A program made the position numbers and the translations under genes. The notes under the pieces are model-generated. The model saw only the letters and a program-made list of their open reading frames with translations, was not told the origin of the DNA and made no database searches. DNA of 64,000 bases, taken from contig JAHQIY010000004.1 of the NCBI GenBank assembly GCA_019054805.1, positions 2,480,001-2,544,000 on the forward strand, read 5' to 3'. This stretch comes from Brachionus manjavacas. Taxonomy: Eukaryota > Rotifera > Eurotatoria > Ploima > Brachionidae. The stretch's first letter is position 1. Each line of letters begins with the position of its first letter. Below are positions 1-10,118 of this stretch, one piece after another.

Positions 1-330
1 TATCGCGTGATTCGCGATAATTATCTGGCTTCAGCCCATCCTAAACACGAAAACAGGAAATACAAAGTAGTTCACTTCCACACAAAATTGACACTTTTCC
101 ATATTTAACTTCAATCCATCTTGATCAAATCGATTCAACACTTCCTCCATACGTTCAAGGTGTGCTTCCTCCGGAGCAATTTGTGGTAACCGATATGGTC
201 TCTGCTTTATTTGGTTTCATATCGCCTGTCTCAATTATGTTTTCTGTTAAAGCAGTTTTTCCAGTGTCGTATTCAGATCATTGAAATGCGCTTTTGTATT
301 GTTCTAGCAGATTTCGATTCCTCGCCTTAT
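1..330 (-). pseudogene. reverse transcriptase remnant of LTR element, palm deleted
   Basis: Minus-strand pieces in shifting frames read TALTENIIETGDMKPNK (compare the conserved TGDAxPI segment before the RT fingers) and then EEAHLERMEEVLNRFDQDGL, KLNMEKCQFC and GLKPD, which match the region after the catalytic YVDD box in Ty3/gypsy RT. About 120 residues of fingers and palm that should lie between them are absent. The gene continues beyond the window start. Confidence 0.7.
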
Positions 331-778
331 CCTTTGACTCATTTTTGTATTAATTTTTATAACATCCGAGTTGATTTGCCATCCTTAAGTAGCTTGGACT
401 GTGCTTTTTCATTCTGCTGGATTAGATCTGCTTCATCGCATACAAAATTTCTGTTTATTTTCCCACTGTGACGTGTTCGTCACCTAGGTCTATGACGCTT
501 ACATACATTGATTTATCTTCCTTCACGTCACTTACATTCCTTGCCCATATGATGCCCTCCGCTACCGCAAAATCGGTTATATTTGAACTGAAAATTACTA
601 GTGTGCCTGTGGTTAGTTTTTCAACTTTCACTTTGACTTACTGCTCGCATCGCGTTTTGAGGACCAACTCCTCATTTAGTGTTACTTTGCCACTAGTTTG
701 AGTTGCTGTTGGTATCTCTGTCTCGCTGATGTAGAAGATCTGGTGCTTGACCACATTATCGTCTTAGATCACAGTGTT

Positions 779-1052
779 CTAACAAAAGTCAAACACCTCC
801 TTGAATTTTGTAAGGAAATACATTCTCAGAATTGCCTTTTCAGTAATGTCGGTGAAAATAAATTCATATTCGCCTTGCCATGAATTTATTGACAGCTTTA
901 GTTTGCCCATCGCACAAATCATGTTCCTGCAATTAGACGCTGACTTGATTGATAAATCGATCCGCTTCAATCCGAAAACTGGATTCGTTGTGTCGCCATC
1001 TATGAATCGACAGATCCGGTTAGCTTCGCTGGAAGCTTTGAAATATTAATAA
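779..1052 (-). pseudogene. retropepsin-like (protease) fragment of LTR element
   Basis: The minus-strand frame reads about 90 codons including CAMGKLKLSINSWQGEYEF and FTDITEKAILRMYFL. This resembles the second half of Ty3/gypsy proteases, where a beta-hairpin is followed by an ILGxDFL-type motif; here the motif is degenerate (ILRMYFL). The catalytic DTGA segment was not found, so this is the C-terminal half only. The next stretch (about 470-700) resembles the linker between protease and RT. Confidence 0.5.
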
Positions 1053-1099
1053 AGGAAGCTGTTCCTCTTCAATTTGCAATTTGCAATTTGCTTTTTCAT

Positions 1100-1436
1100 T
1101 TATTTGAATGTCTCCTGCAAACTTGGCATCGCTTTGTTCAACAACACCTCTAGCTTGCGGAAGTATTTAGCTAGTTTTTCTCTTGGTTTCATTGCCCTTG
1201 TGTTGAGAAGTTAAAATAATAGCTCGCTGGTTTAACTCCCATTTCCTTCAACATTTTAAAAATCGCTTCGATTTTGTTTTTGTCATCAGCTCTTTCAAAG
1301 AATAAACGCTTCCTTGTCGTTGCATCTTATCCCACATGGACATTACAGAATCATAGCCAAACGCATTGAAGAACTCGTCGTGCGACATGTTTTCGCCATC
1401 AAACGATAGATTTGCACCTTTTCTAGCCATTTCCTA
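1100..1436 (-). pseudogene. gag-like protein fragment of LTR element
   Basis: An open stretch (1248-1430) begins MARKGANLSFDGENM and contains DEFFNAFGYDSVM, which resembles DEFVAAFRYDCII in the gag of the second element (20410-20839). Further downstream, in another frame (about 1100-1200), the residues KLAKYFRKLEVLLNKAMPSL resemble the part of retrotransposon gag where a leucine-rich helix precedes a PGL/PSL motif. Frame changes between the parts show it is not functional. Confidence 0.6.
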
Positions 1437-1953
1437 AGCTTACCGAATCCACTAAAAATTTGTCAATAAAAAAAATTTGGAAATTTTCTCTCAAAGTTTT
1501 TCCCACTGAATAAATGATCCACTGCAATGCTTTCTTCGCTACTTATAAGTTATCTTTTAGGGTCTCTTGTTTCTCTTTTACAGCAAATAATGACTCTTTT
1601 GTTTTCGTTAAACACTATTTCCAAAAAACTTAATGCAACAATTGTTTTCTGACGCGTGTTGCTGCGTGCTAATTTTTTTCTAATTAATTGATTGGCTTTA
1701 CTTGCAATCGTTCTATTTGTAAATTGTAAAAAATTTTTACCGAGGCTCGGCTTGCGTACTTTTTCATGGTCGTTTTTGATTGGCTGAACTATCCTCCAAC
1801 TCAATCCTTCAAAAAGCGCGTGATCGACTTTACTCTTAATTCGCTCACACTGTTGGCTTAACTTAACTCGATCGGCTTTGTGCTAAAGCTAATCCCTGAA
1901 TGACTAGTTTGATGCTCTCAAACTCAACCAGGAATTCGTGCGTGCTTATGCTC

Positions 1954-1967
1954 AACCGCTATCACCA
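1954..1967 (-). other. tRNA primer-binding site of the LTR element
   Basis: On the minus strand the 14 bases TGGTGATAGCGGTT begin one nucleotide after the LTR end. TGG is the complement of the tRNA CCA tail. The same 14 bases occur at 21241-21254 next to the second LTR. The priming tRNA was not identified. Confidence 0.65.
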
Positions 1968-1968
1968 A

Positions 1969-2075
1969 TGTAAGCTTAGAGGGGCAGGGGTAGAATAGGA
2001 GATGGAGAGCTAGAGGTTCTATAATATATTTTATTTAAAAATGAGGTTTATTATATCACTTGCTTTTATAGTACA
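1969..2075 (-). repeat. LTR (5' LTR of the gypsy remnant)
   Basis: The plus strand starts TGTAAGC and ends GTACA, so it has the TG...CA ends of an LTR. It is 107 bp, the same length as the LTR at 21256-21362, and lies one base from an identical primer-binding site. The interiors of the two LTRs are only loosely similar (AT-rich second half). Confidence 0.65.
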
Positions 2076-3829
2076 GCTCACACTTTACTCATTTCAACTT
2101 TTGATTTAGTTTTTGTTGGAACACATCTGTTTACTTCCGTGACATATTAATGTAAATCCGACAGGTGTCTCATTATTGTACTTAGTATCTGCGTCGTTTT
2201 GATAATTGTGTTTATTTTGAATTTACTCAACTCTTCAATACCTTTCTTATATTGCGACTCATTCGTCTCTGACCAAGTCTAATGAGATTTTTTAGCTTTC
2301 TGTCGAGAAGAACTTTGAATGGTAGATTGTGTTGATGTGCTGTACGCGAAAGCCAAATAAGGAAACAGTTAAACCAAATCTTTTAGGAAGCATGCGATCA
2401 TTTTTTAAAGCGATATGGTTAATATCTTGCTAAAATAGTCTTATTCTAGATTAAAACCGTCGTTTCAAGTTGGTGAATATCTATTAGTTCAAAGAATTTT
2501 TTTTTCAATTTAGACTGGAAATTGGGGACCTAGTCCAAAAAAAATATAGAAACCAAATTTGAGCATCAGAATAATAAGATATTGTGCCAAAATACTTAAA
2601 TGTATTTTGTTACCTTACGTTATTGAAATATGCAAATTTGTTTAAATCTTTCACTTTACGTTAGTAAAGTACAGGTAAAGTTAAGGAAAGTAAATGTTAT
2701 TTGTATTTTTTTTATATTCTGAATCCAAAAAATGAGTTTCCGTAAAAGTAAATATTTTTTTCATGACTTTACTTTTTACAAGTAAAATAAAATAAATGCT
2801 TTACTTTATTTACTTTTTCTGAAAACTAATATTTCACTAATAATTCGAAGATTTATAACCTATATTTTCATAAAATAGATTTATTTTAAAAAGTAAAGTG
2901 AGTAAATACGGTGGCTTTACTTTATTTGTAAAGTAAAGAAAAAGTAAAGTAAAGATGGCAGTCCTATTTCGAATTATTCGATCCCTAGGTGTTTTAGACA
3001 ATTGTTGATATTAAATAGTTGACCCAGCTAAGGCATTGATCTTTATCAAGCACACTTGGCGAAATTTTTAACATTTTACGTCTTTTTATTTGTCGATTAA
3101 ATTTATAGCTAATTTTTGTTCTTTTTCATCGCATGTATGCTGTAATTGTTCTTTTCGTACGTTTTTATAACTATTGGTAATGGAAAAAGTGCGCTTTGTG
3201 CGCTTTATTTAAATGATCAAAAGTTAATTCTATTCGTATTAGATTAAAAGCTTCCTCACATATTTGTTCTAATTTAATTCATGACCCTTATTTGTAAATT
3301 ATTTTCTTATTTTGTAAATTTGTAAAGTGGGGCTACCTTATTGAAAAAATGTTCAAAAATTTTCAATAAAATTTGGCATGTCCCACAAATTTTTGAAAAT
3401 AGTAAATGGTCTATAGTTATCAAGCTATTGTTTGATATCTGTTTCCAAAACTTCGTTAATTCATTTTTAAATGAGGCAAATTCATTTGTTAGCTTTACTT
3501 TTCTAACATCCCTGAGCCCTTTTTGAAGCATAATTCCAAATTTTGTTAATGACTTTAATCAAATTATTGTGTAAACTTCAAATGGAATTTATGGAATTAG
3601 CGAAAAAACATCAGATTTCAGACTTTGACTTTGTCTATGATAATTATTCATCTAACGGCCATTGAAAACACATTTCGTATTTTTCCTCAAGGAACGCTCG
3701 TTATTTTTCTTAGTTTTGGCGAATCAACTTTTAGATAATTATTCGTCAAATCAGATCTATAAAAATTTTATTTTCAAATGTAATTTTAAAATTATATAAA
3801 CTTTTAAACTTTTTCTCAACAAATTATGG
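2076..3829. other. no gene seen; AGTAAA-rich stretch
   Basis: No convincing coding region. Between about 2600 and 2960 the sequence is dominated by repeats of AGTAAA/TTTACT in both orientations, giving a diffuse inverted-repeat character, possibly a decayed foldback element. The open frames at 3307-3531 are not supported by any recognisable motif. Confidence 0.5.
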
Positions 3830-3879
3830 TTTCACAACTATATTCACTTTTTTTATCTGTATTTTTTATCTTCAAGAGC

Positions 3880-4380
3880 TTACTATCATCCGCGAAAAGC
3901 TTGCAAATAGAGCTGCACACTTCTGGCATGTCATTTATAAAAATGACAAAGAGGAGAAGGCTTATGACTGACCCTTGGGGAACACCACTCGTCGCCGGTA
4001 TCCAATCCGACACTACATCGCCAACAACAACCCGCTGCCTACGATCTCCAAGAAGGCACGTTTCCAATTGTTGATCAGAACGGGAAGATCATACTCAGCC
4101 AGTTTAATGAGCAGCAACTCATGTGAGACCTTATCGAACGCCTTCTCAAAATCGAGATAGATGACGTCAGTTGGTAGCCTACGACTCATGCAACCCGTCA
4201 AGAAATCGACTGTCTCAAGTAGATTTGTCACACATGCCTTGTGAATCACAAAACCGTGCTGCTTCTCAGAAATGTGATTGTGCTTGTCGAGATGCTTGAC
4301 AACATAGTCCTTAATGAGCGACTCAAGTACCTTGCATGGTACCGACGTGAGTGATACAGGGCGGTAGTTGCTTACTGTGG
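3880..4380 (-). pseudogene. LINE reverse transcriptase, broken
   Basis: Open blocks at 4013-4249 and 3816-4067, joined by a frame change, carry RT blocks in the usual order: the FEKAFDKVSH block, then SGVPQGSV, then FADD. It stops about 20 codons after FADD, losing the thumb and C-terminus that copy 2 keeps (59015-59641). The jockey/CR1-like RT style is established for endonuclease-type LINEs; the clade assignment is an inference. Confidence 0.8.
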
Positions 4381-4679
4381 CTCACTTACACTCCACTTTC
4401 CATGCCTGTTCACAGTCGGTGTCGAGAAATGACTCATTTGATTCTGAAAACGCTTTGACACAACTATTGACGTAGATTCAAACACCACAGCCTCTCTTGT
4501 CGCCCTTTCGATCTGTTCTAAAGAGCTTGTAACCATCTAACTCTGAACTGAGCTTGAATCGAACCAAGTTTCATTGATGCTAATAACATTTGGTTCGAAA
4601 CTGGCTGCCACCGATTCAAGCAAACGATTCTTTTTGTTTAACTGGTCGCATTGGTGTACCAGAAATCTATAGCTTCTTG

Positions 4680-4895
4680 TTAGTCATGATAAGATCTAGT
4701 GATCGAGATCTGAGACATAGTATCGTCATGATGGTTATGAGATATCGACGAGTCAGGTGAACCGTGCGTTGACCGAGATGAAGCTACTGAAGTGTATTCC
4801 GACACATCCGTGAACTCATTGACTTGGTCACATTCTATTTCAGCCAGCGAACTATCGAGACCACATGAGGACATGGTCTCTCCACTTGGGTTCAT
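4680..4895 (-). pseudogene. LINE spacer segment, acidic Ser-rich ORF
   Basis: A 71-codon minus-strand frame between the ORF1 end and the endonuclease of LINE copy 1. It is rich in Ser, Asp and His with no recognised motif. It sits where copy 2 has a different, AT-rich spacer (56830-57100). It may be the N-terminal part of the endonuclease ORF, which copy 2 has lost. Confidence 0.3.
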
Positions 4896-5126
4896 TCTTT
4901 GCTAGCGTTGCTCAATTGCGGAGACTGAGCTCACCATTTAACCATTCTGAGCTCACCATTTCGAATGCCCCAGAATCGTTTCTTACAATCATTGCCGGTC
5001 TCAAACTTGAGTTCGCGTCCGTTAATGGTCGCCGATTCCTTCAGTTTTGCATTTCTATTGTCACGTTCCTCTCGAATTTTTTTGTCAGCCGCTCTTTCAC
5101 TTGGCGTGCGGTCCTCGTTAATGTGT

Positions 5127-5754
5127 AAATTTTAAGTTCGGTTTAAGTTATTCAAATAAATTCTACTTAAATAAAAAAAATAATTCATTTAAATGATTTA
5201 TTGAAAAGGATTCTTCAAGAATAAGTTATAAAAAAGCTATAATAAATTATTTAAAGCTATAATAATTTAGTTTTTTTATTATTATTATTATTATTAAATT
5301 ATTTAATTAATTACAACAAAAAATAAATAAAAAATAAAAAATTAGCAATTAATATTTTATAAATTAAAGAAAATAAAAGGATTCCTTATACTTTAGCAAA
5401 AATTAAATAACTTTTCAGCCAATTTTTGTTATCAATTTTTTTTCAGAATTTAGAAGAATTTTTGAAAGCATTGTTTAACTTTAGTAGCTTTGTTGTTTTA
5501 CTTAAAGAAATTGTTTAATTGTTTTTTTGGCGTGGAGGAAAAGTCCGACAGAATTATGTTTGAAGACTAAACAAGTCAATTCGCTATTACTAACAATAAC
5601 TCAGCACAGATTTTTTAAGCTAACGAGTCAGCTTGGAAATTTAATTTAGGATAAAAAAACAGATACAAATTAGATAGAATTGCTAACACTAGAAGGACCA
5701 ACGAGTCAAAATGAATATTTTTCGATTTTTGGCCGCTTAAATCTAAGTCAATTT
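5127..5754. other. no gene seen; AT-rich intergenic
   Basis: Homopolymer and TTA/ATT microsatellite-like sequence (about 5270-5330). No supported coding region or repeat boundary. Confidence 0.5.
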
Positions 5755-6148
5755 TTGCTTTTTGAGCACAATCTTTTTTTTCAGCATAAAAATAAGAATA
5801 ACTTTCTAAATTAACTAAATTAAAATAAAAATAATATTTCCTTTGTACAAAATCAAGTATATACTACTAGAAGCACCAAAAAGAGTCATTTTGACTCGTT
5901 TTTTAATTAAAATTTTGAATTTATCTATTATTAATAATTTACAAAATCAATGGATGAGTCATAAAAAATTTATAAAAAGTATACAAATCTTTAATAAACT
6001 GACTCAAATCCTAATACTTGAACGAAGATAAGCAAATTTAAAAAATGCAAAAATTATAGTTTGTTTATTTTACGTGAAAGAGGAAAAATTGGTCCAAAAA
6101 GGAATGAATTCATTAGAAGAAAAAATTTTTGCCAGATACTTTTTTTTA
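5755..6148 (+). repeat. dispersed repeat, copy 1 (pair with 27810-28210)
   Basis: About 390 bp that recur nearly identically and in the same orientation at 27810-28210. The shared region runs from TTTTTGCT through to GCCAGATACTTTTTTT. Both copies can be read as the same 62-codon frame, but the frame is probably incidental. Inside is a short palindrome, GAGTCATTTTGACTC, next to AGAAGCACCAAAA. Confidence 0.8.
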
Positions 6149-7195
6149 TGCTTTGCCAATGTTGTGTAATGCTGATTGTGAGAGTATAAATTTAGTGTTT
6201 ATTATTATTTGTCTTAAATGTGAAAAGTTTTATGCTGGTGAAAAATCAAAGTCTTTATGTGTAAGAATCACTCAGCATATAAATAGAATTTAATGATTTA
6301 TTACATATTTTAATAAGGAAAATGAGGTTGCATGTCATTTCAGAAAAACTGTTTATTTGATTGCAGATCATTTTAGCGTTAGTGTGTTTAAAGACGACAC
6401 TTTATGCAGGGAAAAGTTGAGGGTCCTACTAAAATACTGACCCCCAATTTTTTAAAATTTTCTGACCCCCATTTATTTTGCAAAGCAAAAATATTTAAAA
6501 AGTTTTAATTTATCATTTAGTTTGAATTTTTCTCTATTTTAAGATATTTGGAAAAAAAGAAAATCGGGATGATGCCTTAATTTCTAGCAAAAGCGAAGAT
6601 GAATTTACTTTTAAAGTTAATGAATTGATCGAGGAACTTAATTATTTTGAGCCAAAAAGGAAGAATGATTTGATAAAATTGAATTTAAGAAAACAAACAT
6701 AAAAATCAAAAAGCTTAGAAAATTCTTGATCTAATGGTATATCGTATTAAAAATTTTAAAATCCGATTTCAGAATAACTAAGGTCTTTTATTATAATCAA
6801 AATATCTCAAAAACTATACATCTTTGGGAAAAACTAGGCACATTTTTGGAAAGCTTGTTAAATTCTCTTCAAGAAAAATGGGGGTCAGTTGGGGATCAGT
6901 CGTAAAAAATTGGGGGTCAGTAGAGGGTCAGGTTTTTAAAAGTATAAAAATATTCGATTTTCACAAAAAAAAAAAATTTTGGAGACAAACTAGTTTAATT
7001 TTCAAAAAATAGAGAAAAATTCAAACTAAATGATAAATTAAAACTTTTTAAATATTTTTGCTTTGCAAAATAAATGGGGGTCAGAAAATTTTAAAAAATT
7101 GGGGGTCAGTATTTTAGTAGGACCCAAAGTTGAAATGGATTTAATTTTACTTTTTAAAAATGGATTTTTTTTTGAAATATTGAATTCTTAAGTTT
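6147..7195 (+). pseudogene. GIY-YIG endonuclease domain of a Penelope-like element, split by an insertion
   Basis: The frame from 6147 reads LPMLCNADCESINLVFII, CLKCEKFYAGE and VRITQHINRI, then TAATGA, then continues in the same frame with NKENEVACHF up to 6420. After a 705-bp insertion (6421-7125) the domain ends with MDLILLFKN and ILN (about 7140-7190). This is the order of GIY-YIG nucleases of Penelope-like elements: Cys-rich linker, the VYxI strand, YxGE, the R-I-x-x-H helix, then the E-x-x-LI-x-LF helix. The double stop and the insertion make it dead. No Penelope RT was found upstream, so this is the C-terminal part only. Confidence 0.65.
6421..7125. mobile_element. foldback element with GGGTCC termini and CTGACCCCCA repeats, copy 1
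   Basis: 705 bp with approximately 115-bp terminal inverted repeats beginning GGGTCCTACTAAAATACTGA. It is flanked by a perfect 8-bp target duplication AAAGTTGA (6413-6420 and 7126-7133). The motif CTGACCCCCA (or its complement) recurs several times in the arms and interior. No transposase is encoded. An 8-bp duplication fits hAT-type or related DNA transposons; the superfamily is not established. A rearranged relative is at 26455-27366. Confidence 0.85.
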
Positions 7196-7354
7196 CTTCG
7201 ATACACTCCAAAAATAAAATGTGCTTTATTTAGCTAATGAAATTTTGCTTGATATTGTCATTTCAATAATTATAAAAAAATTTCTTATAAAATTTATAAA
7301 ATTTTTTTTTAGAATATTTATTTTATGTATTTTTAGTTTTCTGCACCTATTTTG

Positions 7355-7394
7355 ATATCAACATTGGCACGTTTTATCAACATTGGCACGTTTT
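7355..7394 (+). repeat. tandem duplication before LINE ORF1
   Basis: Two head-to-tail copies of about 20 bp (ATCAACATTGGCACGTTTT) lie 27 bp upstream of the ORF1 start codon, probably in the 5' UTR of the element. Confidence 0.7.
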
Positions 7395-7420
7395 AAGACA
7401 TCGAAAGTAAAAATATTGAA

Positions 7421-7990
7421 ATGGACCAAACCGCTAATCTAGAATCAAGAATTGGATCACCTGAAAAAAAGAAGAATGAAATCTTTCTCCTCAGCGACCT
7501 TTTTAGCAGTAATGGAGCAAAAAACACTAATCATGAAATTGTTTTAATTGAAAAAATGGCAAGAGAGTCGAAGGCTAAGGAAAATAAAGCCAACAATCTT
7601 GTAATAAGCGGAATTATGAAATCAAGCAACAAAAACAAAGAAAAAATCGATGAAGATTACAAGCTTTCAGTCATCACTCTGCTAAAGGAGATTGGAGTTG
7701 CTCCATCAAAAATCAACATTAAAAGGACCAATAGATTAAGACGAACTAACCAGACTAATAAACCTGAACTCCTTCTTGTTGAGTTTGGAGACAAAGAAGA
7801 AGCAAATGTGATTAAAAGAATTGCCAAAATGTTAAAAAATCACGATCAATACAAAAATGTTTTTATTAATCGTGACCTTACACTTAACGAGATGGAAGTG
7901 ATGAGAGCAGCTAGAAAAGAATGCAATGAATTTTTTGGTTGTAAGACTGGTGGAGGAATACAAAGAAGGTTTCGAATCGAGATATATTGA
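7421..7990 (+). CDS. LINE ORF1-like protein joined to a LINE 3' end
   Basis: An intact 189-codon frame. Residues about 45-165 follow the pattern of LINE ORF1 proteins: a charged helical N-terminus, then NNLVISGIMK, RTNRLRRTN and PELLLVEFGDK, then NVFINRDLTLNEMEVMRAAR, similar to the RNA-binding region ending in a D-L-T-x-x-E segment. The last codons and following bases (about 7930-8030) are nearly the same as the 3' end of a different LINE copy at 35140-35225, where they follow RT. ORF1 is therefore fused directly to the LINE tail with the endonuclease/RT ORF missing. It could be a deletion derivative able to use enzymes in trans, which is an inference. Confidence 0.65.
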   Translation: MDQTANLESRIGSPEKKKNEIFLLSDLFSSNGAKNTNHEIVLIEKMARESKAKENKANNLVISGIMKSSNKNKEKIDEDYKLSVITLLKEIGVAPSKINIKRTNRLRRTNQTNKPELLLVEFGDKEEANVIKRIAKMLKNHDQYKNVFINRDLTLNEMEVMRAARKECNEFFGCKTGGGIQRRFRIEIY

Positions 7991-8204
7991 ATACCCAACT
8001 TCATTTTGTAATTGCTACCTTACTATTTCCTCCTTTTTTTCTGAAACCTGAACTACGTAAACATGTGCTAAATGTAACAATCTATGTCTTAATTTTCATT
8101 TTTTTTTGGCTTATTTTATTTTGATTTTTTTTATCTCATTTTATTAACTTAAATTTTATTTTTTATTTTGATTTTGATTTTTTTTTAAATTTATTCTGAA
8201 GTAT

Positions 8205-8580
8205 CTCTTGCTCGGAACAGATAAACAAATATAAAAAAATAAAAAAATAAATAGTAAGTCATATTAACAGCCATCGTCAATAGGTGGCTCTTATAAAACT
8301 AGAAAATTTTTTTACAGATATGTCGGGAGAGGAATGGTTAATTCTGTTCCTCTGGTGGTCAGATTAATATGTCATGAACAATATGCCACTTTCTGTTTCA
8401 ATTAATCCTTTTTCTTTTTCATATTTAAACTTATTTTATTTATATTATATATTATTTAACATTTTGATTTTTCTTTTTAAAATATATTTTATTTTTATTT
8501 ATAATTTTTAGTTTATACTTTTCTTTTTTTTTTCTGAAGGAGCTCTTGCTCGGAACAGATAAACAAATTAAAAAAAATCA
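8205..8580 (+). repeat. LINE 3' tails, two in tandem
   Basis: The motif CTCTTGCTCGGAACAGATAA followed by an A-rich tail occurs at about 8209-8250 and again at about 8540-8578, both preceded by T-rich sequence and TCTGAAG. This looks like two 3' termini of the same LINE family, one behind the other, with about 290 bp of T-rich sequence between. No gene is seen in the spacer. Confidence 0.6.
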
Positions 8581-8595
8581 TGAGTTTGGAGTAAA

Positions 8596-8956
8596 ATGTC
8601 TATAAGAAAGCAAAAATTTGAAAAAAAACTAAATTTATTATTAATAAACGGTCTAATACCAAGTTTAGCTTTATGTAGCTTAGGTAAAATTCTAAAATTA
8701 CCTAAACTTCCTTTATCCACAATCAGTTTCTTTAATAATGATTTAGAAATATTTTTTCTAAATAAGTACGGCTTTATGGTTTGTAAATAACGGTAAAATT
8801 AAACTAGACACCTCTTTAAAAATTTACTTTGTCACTGACGAAAAAAACATCTGCTATCAAGTAACTATTTCCATAAGCAACATGTACAAGCTTAGAGAGG
8901 AATTCTTGAAACATTCGGTTCAACAAGAAAGGTATCCGTGCTGTCATATTTTATAA
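8596..8956 (+). pseudogene. unknown protein fragment with one frame change
   Basis: A 64-codon frame ending MVCK is followed, after a shift at about 8785, by a frame running VNNGKIKLDTSLKIYF, YQVTISISNMYKLREEF and KHSVQQERYPCC to a stop at 8954-8956. Composition and the lack of low complexity suggest real coding ancestry, but I recognise no family. It ends inside the inverted repeat that starts at 8942, so it may have been cut by that repeat. Confidence 0.35.
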
Positions 8957-9071
8957 GGGTACTGTTATGTATCCAGAATTTTCGGCCTATGTCAAATCTG
9001 TGAGATTGGGGTTTTTGTATGCCAAGGTCAAAAATTTTGGATACTTAACAGTACCCTTATAAAATATGACA
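8942..9071. repeat. inverted repeat (hairpin), 44-bp arms
   Basis: Arms at 8942-8985 and 9028-9071 share TGTCATATTTTATAAGGGTA and beyond with a few mismatches, separated by about 42 bp. Probably a miniature foldback element. Confidence 0.8.
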
Positions 9072-10118
9072 TTTAAAAATTTGCTACGAAAATTCTGTCG
9101 AGATTGAACACTGTAAATTTTGGTACCACTTTGATTGTGGTAAAGTAAGCAGATACCAAAGATCTGGCAAAAGTCTTGGATTTTTGAGAAATATGGCTTT
9201 AAATGTAGAAATTAAACTTTATTTAATTATTGATTATTATTTTATAATTAAACATGTTTGACTTTTTTACATTTTATTATATTATTCTTTTTACATTATA
9301 TTATTTAAAAGTTGATGTTGATAAAATATCTATCTACCAAATTAATTTTTTTTAGATTCTGCATGACAAATCCTACTAAAAGGCGGACAGTAGGTAATTT
9401 TCGGAATTTTTTAAAAAATTTTCAGAAAAATTTGGCTTACGGAATTCCGTTTTGTAGGGGCAATCTTTAATTTTAAATTTTTATTATGAGGGAAAAAAAC
9501 TTCCCTTTCTGTAGAAAAAATTAGAAATTGATAATTTAAAACATAGCTGTTTAAAAAACCAAGTCAAAGACTTTAAATTTTTTTTCTAATTTGAGTAAGA
9601 CTTTAAAATTTATTAATAAGTATTTTAATTATCTTTTTAATTTATTTTTTTCCCTCAGAATAAAAATATAAGTGTAACTAAGCCGCCACAATTACCACCT
9701 GAAACAGCAAAAATTTCATGTGGCCGGTCATTAAAAAAAATTCCTGCTTTCGAATCTAATTTAGGAATTTTAAAACAACTATGATTTTTAAAAAAATTAA
9801 AATTACATCACGAACCTTGCATCAAATAATAATTATTTAATTTAATTTAGTATTGGTATGAAAATACTTTTAACTTTGTTTAAAAATCGCAAAAACACAA
9901 AAATTTTTTTGTCCTAGAATCAGTTCCAGTTCATGGAAGTAAAACGAAAAACTTCCAAATGCTGTAATTGTTAAGTATATTTTGAAATTTTGATTCAAAT
10001 TTAAGCCTTTCATATTCAACAAGCAACAGAGTTGTGCGATTTTATCAACTTCTACTCCTAAAACATTTATAAATAAAATGCTTACACTTTTTCCAATTAA
10101 TCATTTTACCTGTACGAT
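9072..10118. other. no gene seen upstream of ARMC6
   Basis: AT-rich sequence with no supported open frame or clear repeat. It presumably contains the ARMC6 promoter, but no motif stands out. Confidence 0.4.

Larger units (their letters stand above)
1..2075 (-). mobile_element. Ty3/gypsy-type LTR retrotransposon remnant, 5' part
   Basis: Read on the minus strand, a 107-bp LTR (1969-2075) is followed by a primer-binding site, a gag-like stretch, an aspartic-protease-like stretch and a reverse transcriptase remnant that runs off the window start. The order LTR-PBS-gag-PR-RT is that of Ty3/gypsy elements. All reading frames are broken by stops and frame changes, so it is dead. The RT core appears deleted: the conserved segment before the palm (RPYRLP-like, about 190-240) jumps within a few codons to the segment after the catalytic YxDD block (about 60-180). 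A second, related 5' end lies at 20340-21362 in the same orientation. Confidence 0.8.
3830..5126 (-). mobile_element. non-LTR retrotransposon (LINE) copy 1, truncated and internally deleted
   Basis: A minus-strand copy of the LINE seen at 56281-60770 on the plus strand. In element order: the end of ORF1 (about 4930-5126), a spacer, a piece of apurinic-type endonuclease (about 4440-4570) and RT (about 3880-4380). The RT pieces read SNYRPVSLTSVPCKVLESLI, VIYLDFEKAFDKVSHELL, SGVPQGSV and FADDSKLL in changing frames, so fingers, palm and the FADD catalytic box are recognisable. Much of the endonuclease and the thumb end are missing. It is dead, but its FADD box is intact whereas copy 2 has FADE. 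Confidence 0.85.

Noticed and set aside
211-883. Plus-strand open frames over the first LTR element
   Set aside because: They are antisense shadows of the minus-strand retrotransposon remnants and have no motif.
3341-3526. Overlapping frames on both strands at 3307-3531
   Set aside because: Mirror-image open frames in AT-rich DNA with no motif on either strand.
5843-6031. 62-codon frame present in both copies of the dispersed repeat (also 27907-28095)
   Set aside because: Conservation is explained by recent repeat duplication; composition is Ile/Lys/Leu-rich as in random AT DNA and no start context or family is seen.
6824-7012. Frame inside foldback copy 1 (and 26981-27199 in copy 2)
   Set aside because: It spans the C-rich repeats and terminal arms; no similarity between the copies beyond the repeat itself.
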